DNA from: Pieris napi
Taxonomy: Eukaryota; Arthropoda; Insecta; Lepidoptera; Pieridae
Assembly (NCBI RefSeq): GCF_905475465.1
Contig: NC_062255.1
Span: 496,001-560,000 of the forward strand
Direction of reading: 5' to 3'
Length of the DNA: 64,000 nucleotides
The notes beneath the pieces are model-generated. The model was given only the letters and a program-made list of their open reading frames with translations. It made no database searches and was not told where the DNA came from. Each line of letters opens with the position of its first letter. Within the stretch, counting starts at the first letter, position 1. The position numbers and the translations under genes are program-made. This document shows positions 51,801 to 58,481 of the stretch, one piece after another.

Positions 51801-54800
51801 TCCAGTCCAGAATTGGTTTAATGTCAGAATCTTGTTGTTGTTCTTCCTGAATTAATTTCCCACACCAATCTGGACTAATGGTGTCTGTCCTTAGTATCCT
51901 CACATGGGCTACCTCTCTACCTTCGTGTCTTGTACAATGTTTGCAATCCTCCTCACATGGCCTTCGAGATAATGCATCTGCGTTCCCGTGGGCTCTGCCC
52001 TTGCGATGTTCAGTAGCAAAGTCATACTCTTGCAGTTGTTCGATCCATCGAGCCACTTGTCCTTCCGGATTCTTGAACTGAAGTAGCCATTTTAATGCAG
52101 CATGATCTGTCCTAAGACGGAACTTGCGACCTAGCAAGTATTTACTGAAGTGCTGCAGCGTCTTCACAACAGCCAGTAGTTCCCTCCGAGTGACACAGTA
52201 GTTTCGTTCTGGTTTCGACAATGACTTGCTGAAGTAGGCTATTACTTGCTCGTGCTCACCTTTTACTTGTGATAGTACACCTCCAATGCCAATTCCACTG
52301 GCATCTGTATCTACCACATATTCACCATCTTGATCCGGGTAGACTAGTATTGGAGTCTCACACAGTCGGTTCTTCAGCTCATTAAACGCATCTTCACACT
52401 CTCCATCCCATGTGAATTTCCTCTTCTGTTCGGTGAGTCTGTGAAGTGGTTTTGCAATATCCGCGAAATTTTTCACAAATCTTCGGTAGTAAGAACATAA
52501 GCCTAAGAAAGCGCGGACTTCAGTTTTATCTTTAGGTACTGGCCAATCCTTCACCGCAACTATCTTCTCAGGGTCTGTTCGAACTCCGTCCTCTGATATA
52601 ATGTGACCCAAATAGCTCACTGCTCTTTTGAAGAATAAACATTTCTTTGCACTTAGTTTCAGGTTGGCTTTATGCAGTCTGGAGAGCACCCGTTGCAGAT
52701 TCCGTATGTGATCATCAAAATCCTTCCCAATGATGACTACATCATCCAAGTACACTAAGCAGGCTTCTCCTATCAGTCCTGACAGTACTTTTTCCATTAG
52801 TCTTTCAAAGGTGGCAGGTGCATTGCAAAGCCCAAACGGCATAACTTTAAACTGCCATAGTCCTTTTCCAGTTGAGAACGCTGTTTTCTCTTTATGACTT
52901 GGGTCTATTTCCACTTGCCAGTACCCACTTTTCAAGTCTAAAGTTGTAAACCATTTTGCCCCACTTAAGGTATCCAAGGTGTCATCTATTCTAGGTAACG
53001 GATAACTGTCCTTCTTCGTGATATCGTTAAGACGACGGTAGTCGACGCAGAACCTTAAACTGTTATCCTTTTTCTTGACTAAAACTACTGGAGAGCACCA
53101 AGGGCTGGAAGATGCTTCAATAACATTATGGTTTGACATTTCTGCAATCATCTTGTCTATATGCTTTTCATATGCGACAGGTACTCGTCGCGGTCTTAAA
53201 CGTATAGGTGCTTCGGTTCCAGTCTCAATTCGATGTTTAACTACACCTGTCCTTCCTAGATCTCCATCGTGTGTAGCAAACATGTCAGAAAATGTTTTGA
53301 ATAGTCCCTTGGCTTTCGACATTTCTTCCCTCGTCAAGGTTTCCTGACAGTCCTCCAGTATTGCTTGAACTATATCTCGTTGTTTACTAACTGTACCATC
53401 TTCAATGATAGCTCTATACATGTCGTACCCGTTCTTCATTGTGTTATCTTTTAGGGAAACTACTTCATCTCTACACTTGAATGTGCCGTTCTTCAGGTCA
53501 ATCTTACAGTTGTAATGCTTCATGAAGTCTAAACCGATAATACAGTCATCCACGATATCAGCAATAACCACCTTATGTCTGTATGTTCTTCCACCAATCT
53601 TGAAGGTAGCGATACCTTCTCCTCGAACGGTTATGTGCTGACCAGTAGCTGTAAGGAGCTGTACATTTCCACCAGAAAGGCTCTTGTAAAACGACTTCAG
53701 AAGTTGGTATCTGATTACTGTCCGGGAAGCTCCAGTATCAAGGGTTAATTCACACCTAGTGCCGTTAACTTCGCCGTCGATGACAATGGTATTCCCATCC
53801 TGAGTTTGAGAGATCATAACTTTTGGGGCCTTCCTTACAGAATCGGCCAGCACCCGCCCCGTGGTCCTGGCTTCTATTCGTTTCCCTGCCGCTGTTCAGC
53901 GGCAGTCACATCCACGTCATCGGGCTCCCCACGTCCTGTCTTCATTTCGCCTCGGGGATCTCTCTTAGGGCACGAAAACCTCATATGCCCTACTTCCCCG
54001 CAGAGGTAACAGGTGGGTCCACGTTGGGAACTGCGTTTTTCCGAGACAGCCCTAATGCGGTTAGGTCGAGAATCCTTGCAAAATGCTTCCACTTCCAACG
54101 CATGAGCAAGAGCATTCTTGAGGTCCTTATGGTGACCTAGGTTCACAGCCATTCGAATTTCACGGTCACGAATACCGTCGACGAAGGCTTGAACCAACAT
54201 CTTGTCTGCAACGTCTGGTGAGGATGCGTAGGCTTTCCTAACCAGCTTCTCTATTTCAAATCCCCATTTTTGCAAACTTTCATTTGTCTGCTGAATTCTA
54301 TCCTTTAATTGAGCCCTATAGACGTGCTCATAATGTGCGTCTCCGTACCGTGATTCCAGGGCATCCAGCAGTTGCTTCAACGTCACTTTACCTGTCTTGG
54401 TTTCTAATATGGTGAGGGCTTCATCTCGCAGTCCCATAATAAGGGCGGTGACAGCCTGATCGTCATTCCACCCGTTTGACTCTGCCATAGTCTCAAACTG
54501 TATTTTGTACGCGCCCCAGGAAGATGTACCGTCAAAGGGAGGTACTTTAAGATTTCCAGATGGTGCTACAGTCGTTACGACACCTTTGGTCTTCAGGCAC
54601 TGCATCTCTTGTTCTAATCCGAGAATACGTTTGTCCTGTTTCGAAAATTTGCAGTCCATATCAGATTCCAAGTTTTCTATTTTTTTATCTACTTGTATTT
54701 TCAGGTCACCAAGTTTTTCTCCAATACGGCGGGCCTGTTCCTCCATCAACTGATGAGCCTGCTCCTCTTGACGCCGTGCCTGTTTCTCCATCATACGACG

Positions 54801-57800
54801 TGTCTGAGCCTGTTCTTCCATCATTAGGCGTGCCTGTTCTTCTTGACGGCGTGCCTGTTCCTCCATCATTTGTCGTGCCTGTTCCTCTTGACGTCGTGCC
54901 TGTTCTTCCATCATTTGGCGCAGAGCAAAAAGCATGTTGGCATCGTTGCTTTCACCCATCCCGCGGTTTGCATCGAAACTTTGTCGCCGGGCGGCGTCGC
55001 GTGCTGATTGTGCCCTTGTCTGCACTCCCTCCGCAGCTGGAGACTCGGCCACAAACTCCTCTTGATTCTCCCTTGGAGTAATTGGCATTTTTCTATCCCA
55101 CTTCTGACACCAAAATGTTACGAGCTAGGGGATCGGATAGAAACGCCGTAGATTTCTTCAAGGGTTTATTTTCTAATTAAATCTATGAGGAATTTGTTAA
55201 CACTAAAAACTGGAAATTACGCACAATAATTCACTAAGTACACACACAAAGTACTTTCTCTAATTACACGCACTTCACACAGTACTTGTATTCACTTGTA
55301 TTCGCTTGTCTTCGCACTTTGTCACTCCGGTTTATCGCTTGGTATCGCATTCAAAACTGAACTAACTGGTCGCGTTTCGGCTCGCTTATATATCCCTGGG
55401 AGCGATGTTCGAGAACTCTCTAGGCGGCAGCGCAACTGAGTAGCGATCGCACAATTCTAGAACGTGCGTACTAGCTATCTCTTTCGCACATTGCTCCGTC
55501 CTTGTCGTACGGCGTTCTAGAGTGCTCGGTCTAGCTTCGAGAAGGTTCCGATCTTCCCTCTCTCTCGCGCATCATTCCGTCCTTGTCTCACACCTAGGAA
55601 ATTCGTTCTAGAACATTCCTTCATCAAAGGGGTATAACCAGGCCTGAAAACGCCTGAAAACGGGTTTCCTGAATAGTTTACCAATCGACTACACGTGTTC
55701 TGAAACGGCCTGAAAAAATGTTTCAGCCTCCTGAAAACTAGGGTAACATTATGTAAATCACGATTTTCTAATATGTGATTGACCCTCTCCTGAAACGGTC
55801 AGAAATCACATTTCAGCCTGCTGAAAAGTTCTCTAAGTAGTGGAAAAATCAAGAAACATTGCAGTCGACCCGTCTTCGTAACAATATTGATTTTTCTTCC
55901 CCGTATCTTAGATTTATCGAGCACTGCAGCGGCTACCTCCATCCATCCCACTACTACATAACGGACGCTGGACTTGCTCTTGCGCAGATGATAGGCCAGC
56001 AGCACAACCTTGGCCTCGCCGGCGTCTCCGACGACCGCTTGCTGCTCAAAACTCAGCTATGCCGGAAAATAACTACCCTGCTGGAGACTTTAGCACCAGG
56101 TACAAATAATGCCTTTAAAATATTAGACAAGAAATAAACTATTTTACTTTCATTAAAATATTTAAGAAGGCATGGCAACACAAGTTAGAAGAAACTGTAT
56201 CGTTAAAAAGTTTTGTTTTACTTTCGTATGTATGCATACTTGACCTATGAAAATGCGCTTGAAAAGAAACGTCGTAATGGTCTAAGATCCCGCTATACAA
56301 CGACCTTCACCGAGATGCTTATTTAATGAAACTTATTTTATATATAATTTAATATGTCAATAAATATAATCCATATGGGTTGCCTAGCAAATTTCAGTCC
56401 AGAGTATTTTTAATTAATTTAAAAAAAAATATTTTATTAAACATTTCACCGGTATGATTATTAAATAAATTCTATACCAATCGAAAGTATGAAGCCCATA
56501 GAATGTGCAAAAGTTAGGTTGTTTTTAATCAATTAATTATTTATGTGTATATTTTTTATGTTACACTAAAGTATATATACATCTTTAGTATAAAAGAAGG
56601 TTATAGTGATACATATATAATACTACCCTGATTAAAAATATTGATTGAAAAAAGTTCAAAAAATTTACGACATGCTAATTATAAAAAAATTTTTTTTTTT
56701 TAAATGTTAATTAAACATACTCTGGACTGAAATTTGCTAGGCAACCCATATGGATTATATTTATTGACATATTAAATTAAATATAAAATAAGTTTCATTA
56801 AATAAGCATCTCGGTGAAGGTCGTTGTATAGCGGGATCTCATACTATAACGATAATTGCAGGTTTTTACTCGAGTCTTGAGTGTTCAAAATTAGTTAATA
56901 TTACTATTATTACACTAAACTGCATCTTCTACCGGATTTACCAAGGAGAGTGTTCAGAGGAATTGTTCGGACTAATACCTGCAGCTGAGTATGATCATCG
57001 GCAAGGCTGAATACGAAATTCCACCCATATCACCTCGACGTCCGTCGTTCCGCAACTTAAGGCAGTTTTTGCCGCGCGCCACTATGTGGAACCAGCTGCC
57101 CACTGAAGTGTTTCTGAACCAATTCGATTTAGAGTCCTTCAAGAAAAGACCATACCAATTCTTAAACGGCCGGCAGTACGCTTAGCTGTCAGTGTATGTC
57201 CTTGGGCGGCAGATTCACTTTCAGGTGAGCCTCCCGTAACATAAAAAAAAAGCCTGAACTCCTGCTATACTATATGATGCACAAATAAAAGGTGGACTTT
57301 AAAGACAACTACATGAAAGGACCTAGGGGAATAAGGAGAAGAGGGCGCCCTAAAAAAATAAGGATAGAAGAAATAGAAGCGTTAGCAGGAAGCGAATGGA
57401 GAAAAAAAGCCATGAATTTACTTTAAAAAAAAGTTATATAAACAAATCTAGCTTATAATATGCTACTTTTGTAAATGAATGAGCTTTATTAATATTATTA
57501 TTATTGTAAGCTCCTGCTCTTACTTCCATGTTTATTAAATTTTTAGCTGAAACTCGTTTGCGCGGTTCTTTACTGTTCGAGCTTCACGCCGCAGTCGCGG
57601 AGTCGGGAAGAAGGAAATCTCTCACCGATGGCCCGATGGTGATGCTGGGATATGTTACGGTTAGTTTTTCTTTTCTTTTCTTTTCAATTGACACCATCAA
57701 AAAACACTGAAAACACATAAGTATTCATTAGATTTTTATTTACAATTTGAACATAATTCTTGCGCGCCTATATTTATCTATAAGTCCTAAAACAACATGT

Positions 57801-58481
57801 ATGCTTAAAATATACAAGAAAATATGACTTCACAAATTTTACACATTTATCTTAGAACATGACAATTTCAAACTAGAGTTATGTAACCGAAGCCAGTTGA
57901 CACCCAGCTTCAAATGTTTCATTTAACAAACATTTGAACATTCCTCCAAAAACCGCCACCGAACTTTACTTTTGCAAGGACAAAATTAAACACATGCAAA
58001 GAAACTAAATAGAAACTTAAACCTCATTAAATAAAATTACCGTAAGTTGGAAGATTTTTGTAAAATATATCAATATTTTCATTAATGTTAGTAATAAAGT
58101 TGTAAGAGCGAGATAGCCTATTCACTGAACCATTAAAAGTAGGAGATAAGCGAGCCGTGGGTACGTATAGAAGACTTCTAGTTGTAGTAACTCTAGGATT
58201 ACAAAGAAAGGAAAGTCATGTAATAAATTTGTGTAAAAGAAATGTCTTTTTTTAATAAAATGAGTAGGTACACATAGATCTGTAATTATTTACATTTTAA
58301 TCACATCTTTCACATTGTCTTCTAGGAATCTCGTAAAATCCTCTCCGAGTCAGCGAACCTACTTCGCCATGAGCCCGTGGAGTTACCAGAAGGTCAGGTG
58401 GCTCGGCAGGCCAGGATTAACCTGATTCAAATGGATGACCTCATAGAGAAACTGTCGAATGCTCTCCCTTCGCCACTCTAG
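45883..58481 (+). CDS. SmydA/msta-like MYND-SET protein
   Basis: Nine coding exons join in phase to about 546 residues: 45883-46128, 47317-47472, 47667-47921, 48203-48325, 48853-49040, 49463-49678, 55912-56099, 57547-57659, 58326-58481. The MYND finger spans residues 7-43 with the full Cys/His set (CAIC, CANC, HYC, H..HW..H..YC). The SET domain begins at RYLEATRQIKPGDVIL, with the insert VCLGCYK and CDKCGWPMCSTEC. It continues to VEHNCRANC, where active SETs have an NHSC-type motif, and to the post-SET KFFECTCERCSD. The C-terminal part is helical, TPR-like. SMYD proteins are lysine methyltransferases or repressors; the SmydA group is arthropod-expanded. Intron 6 holds a 6.1-kb LTR retrotransposon and intron 7 a foldback repeat. 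AATAAA is at 58520. It is a tandem paralogue of the preceding gene. Confidence 0.92.
46458..47225. repeat. Dispersed repeat, copy split by a MITE
   Basis: It has the same repeat as 43119-43425, interrupted at a TTA by the MITE at 46726-47153. The two parts are 46458-46725 and 47157-47225. It lies in intron 1 of the second SmydA gene. Confidence 0.7.
46726..47153. mobile_element. MITE with TTA target duplication (428 bp)
   Basis: Inverted ends GGGGGCGTCCATAAACTACG / ATTTATGGACGCCCCC with long G-rich subterminal tracts are flanked by TTA (46723-46725, 47154-47156). It interrupts a dispersed repeat whose uninterrupted relative is at 43119-43425, confirming the boundaries. TTA fits a Harbinger-type integration. 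Confidence 0.75.
48474..48753 (-). mobile_element. Mariner element, internally deleted (280 bp)
   Basis: It has the same left end as the copy at 36854 (TTAGGCCCTTACATATGAAA), right end CATATGTAAAGCCCTAA, and TA flanks. The minus strand encodes the mariner catalytic-region motif PPCSPDLAPTDYHFFRNL. It lies in intron 4 of the second SmydA gene and is not functional. Confidence 0.85.
49098..49325 (+). repeat. tRNA-derived SINE with an internal head deletion
   Basis: GTGGCTTCAGCGTGAGACTC is followed directly by the CTTTCTTTCTATGT block, so the B box is missing. The tail AAATCTGAGGCCTAGACG and GTAGTGCCACTGATT is present. Confidence 0.75.
49758..50527 (-). repeat. 3' LTR of the gypsy element
   Basis: This 770-bp LTR lies downstream of pol in element orientation. 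On the minus strand, U3 runs from 50527 to about 50003. The TATA box TATATAAG is at 50029-50036. An arthropod-type initiator TCAGTT puts the start near 50002, and R-U5 runs to 49758. U3 also carries several CTGAAA-type short repeats (50290-50475). It matches the 5' LTR exactly across U3. Confidence 0.95.
50528..50540 (-). other. Polypurine tract
   Basis: Directly before the 3' LTR the minus strand reads AAGGAGGGGGTAG, the plus-strand primer tract. It overlaps the pol stop codon (50539-50541), so no further gene fits between pol and the LTR. Confidence 0.88.
50539..53880 (-). CDS. pol: Pol of the gypsy element (protease, RT, RNase H, integrase)
   Basis: This frame lies in -1 relative to gag and has no ATG near its beginning, so it is made by frameshifting: about 1,113 residues after the slip. 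Residue numbers below count from the GTG at 53853. Aspartic protease: LTLDTGASRTV (DTG 39-41). Reverse transcriptase: FCVDYRRLND, TLDLKSGYWQVE, VMPFGLCNAPATF and catalytic YLDD at 368-371. RNase H: VDTDASGIGIGG and RTDHAALKWLL. Integrase: an HHCC finger (H..H then CKAC), VDIAGPF, HSDQGRNFES and PYHPQSDGMVERFNQ, the D,D-35-E core. The C-terminus has a GPY-type module (DWDGPYTIV). It is uninterrupted and all catalytic residues sought are present. Confidence 0.95.
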   Translation of the reverse strand, partial: RIEARTTGRVLADSVRKAPKVMISQTQDGNTIVIDGEVNGTRCELTLDTGASRTVIRYQLLKSFYKSLSGGNVQLLTATGQHITVRGEGIATFKIGGRTYRHKVVIADIVDDCIIGLDFMKHYNCKIDLKNGTFKCRDEVVSLKDNTMKNGYDMYRAIIEDGTVSKQRDIVQAILEDCQETLTREEMSKAKGLFKTFSDMFATHDGDLGRTGVVKHRIETGTEAPIRLRPRRVPVAYEKHIDKMIAEMSNHNVIEASSSPWCSPVVLVKKKDNSLRFCVDYRRLNDITKKDSYPLPRIDDTLDTLSGAKWFTTLDLKSGYWQVEIDPSHKEKTAFSTGKGLWQFKVMPFGLCNAPATFERLMEKVLSGLIGEACLVYLDDVVIIGKDFDDHIRNLQRVLSRLHKANLKLSAKKCLFFKRAVSYLGHIISEDGVRTDPEKIVAVKDWPVPKDKTEVRAFLGLCSYYRRFVKNFADIAKPLHRLTEQKRKFTWDGECEDAFNELKNRLCETPILVYPDQDGEYVVDTDASGIGIGGVLSQVKGEHEQVIAYFSKSLSKPERNYCVTRRELLAVVKTLQHFSKYLLGRKFRLRTDHAALKWLLQFKNPEGQVARWIEQLQEYDFATEHRKGRAHGNADALSRRPCEEDCKHCTRHEGREVAHVRILRTDTISPDWCGKLIQEEQQQDSDIKPILDWMKSSAIKPRWNDVASTSTTTKSYWAQWDSLVLHNGVLCRKWENTRGDASHLQLVVPRSKVRDILEMFHDGSSGGHLGVKRTLLKIKERFYWIHCREDVEDWIRKCKACAAVKGPQTRTRATMKQYNVGAPWERIAVDIAGPFPLTERGNKYIMVVMDYFTKWPEVFAIPNQEAATVAEILVNDVFSRFGVPLEMHSDQGRNFESLLFQEVCRLMGIHKTRTTPYHPQSDGMVERFNQTLERHLAKLVDSHQKDWDKYIPLFLMSYRSAVHETTNVTPALAMFGRQLRLPADIVTGRPPDTPESVTEYAADLRNKLHEIHEHVRASQSKISETTKIRYDRKTNHIEFKEGSQVWLHNPTKRKGKSPKLQADWDGPYTIVTKINDVTYRIKKMSSLRSKPKVVHINRLAPYKGSNDARDEHV
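53874..55088 (-). CDS. gag: Gag of the gypsy element
   Basis: An open 404-residue frame starts at ATG 55088, just after the primer-binding site. Residues ~59-121 are an unusual run of near-identical 15-residue units (MMEEQARRQEEQARQ type), forming a Glu/Arg/Gln-rich coiled coil. A capsid-like helical region follows (~180-340). One CCHC zinc knuckle, CYLCGEVGHMRFSC, spans residues 360-373. The protein assembles particles and packages element RNA. It ends at TAG 53874-53876, immediately after the frameshift heptamer. Confidence 0.93.
   Translation of the reverse strand: MPITPRENQEEFVAESPAAEGVQTRAQSARDAARRQSFDANRGMGESNDANMLFALRQMMEEQARRQEEQARQMMEEQARRQEEQARLMMEEQAQTRRMMEKQARRQEEQAHQLMEEQARRIGEKLGDLKIQVDKKIENLESDMDCKFSKQDKRILGLEQEMQCLKTKGVVTTVAPSGNLKVPPFDGTSSWGAYKIQFETMAESNGWNDDQAVTALIMGLRDEALTILETKTGKVTLKQLLDALESRYGDAHYEHVYRAQLKDRIQQTNESLQKWGFEIEKLVRKAYASSPDVADKMLVQAFVDGIRDREIRMAVNLGHHKDLKNALAHALEVEAFCKDSRPNRIRAVSEKRSSQRGPTCYLCGEVGHMRFSCPKRDPRGEMKTGRGEPDDVDVTAAEQRQGNE
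53880..53886 (-). promoter_or_regulatory. -1 ribosomal frameshift heptamer GGGAAAC
   Basis: The gag-frame codons GGA AAC are preceded by G, giving the canonical X XXY YYZ heptamer, two codons before the gag stop. Eight bases later a hairpin can form at 53846-53871 (GCCAG/CTGGC outer stem, CAC/GTG inner pairs). Slipping back one base opens the pol frame with no stop in between. Confidence 0.88.
55096..55112 (-). other. Primer-binding site, probably tRNA-Leu
   Basis: Three bases after the 5' LTR the minus strand reads TGGTGTCAGAAGTGGGA, which fits the 3' end of an animal tRNA-Leu including its CCA. This is the expected minus-strand priming site. The tRNA identity is from memory of tRNA-Leu acceptor sequences. 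Confidence 0.8.
55116..55883 (-). repeat. 5' LTR of the gypsy element
   Basis: This 768-bp LTR would drive the element. The TATA box is at 55385-55392 and the expected start near 55358. Perfect three-unit heat-shock elements lie upstream at 55536-55548 and 55605-55619. It differs from the 3' LTR only inside R-U5. Confidence 0.95.
55408..55619 (-). promoter_or_regulatory. Cluster of heat-shock elements in the 5' LTR U3
   Basis: Heat-shock factor binds alternating nGAAn/nTTCn pentamers. Perfect three-unit sites are TTCGAGAAGGTTC (55536-55548) and TTCTAGAACATTC (55606-55618). TTCGAGAA followed by CTCTC (from 55408) is one base short of three units, TTCTAGAA (55455) is a two-unit site, and TTCTAGAG (55515) is degenerate. 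All lie within about 230 bp upstream of the TATA box. The same cluster is in the other LTR (50052-50262). Function is inferred from the sequence only. Confidence 0.75.
56285..56839. mobile_element. Foldback element with ~135-bp inverted arms (555 bp)
   Basis: The left arm (56285-~56420) and right arm (~56705-56839) are near-perfect inverted copies, beginning AGATCCCGCTATACAACG. Only a few mismatches occur over about 135 bp, with an unrelated AT-rich loop of about 280 bp. It lies in intron 7 of the second SmydA gene. No clear target duplication was found, so the superfamily is open. Confidence 0.75.
56920..57245 (+). pseudogene. LINE reverse-transcriptase 3' fragment
   Basis: TTCTACCGGATTTACC, AGAGTGTTCAGAGGAATTG and the frame NQLPTEVFLNQFDLESFKKR identify the same family. 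It lies in intron 7 of the second SmydA gene, just after the foldback element. Confidence 0.75.
57290..57430 (+). pseudogene. LINE C-terminal remnant
   Basis: The frame GIRRRGRPKK followed by EEIEALAGSEWRKKAMNLL is the typical GRP..RW...I..IAG.EW tail of a LINE reverse transcriptase. No upstream part is present. Confidence 0.55.

Larger units (their letters stand above)
49758..55883 (-). mobile_element. Ty3/gypsy LTR retrotransposon, apparently intact
   Basis: A 6,126-bp element, transcribed on the minus strand, sits in intron 6 of the second SmydA gene. It has LTRs of 770 and 768 bp starting TGTTACGA and ending CGTAACA, target duplications ATAT (49754-49757 and 55884-55887), and a primer-binding site. 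It also has gag, pol (protease, reverse transcriptase, RNase H, integrase, in Ty3/gypsy order) and a polypurine tract. There is no env: pol ends 11 bp from the 3' LTR. Both reading frames are open and the LTRs are nearly identical, so the insertion is recent and possibly competent. Clade within Ty3/gypsy was not settled. Confidence 0.97.

Noticed and set aside
54560..55081. Plus-strand frame of 173 codons
   Set aside because: It is a shadow of gag, caused by the repetitive coiled-coil DNA.
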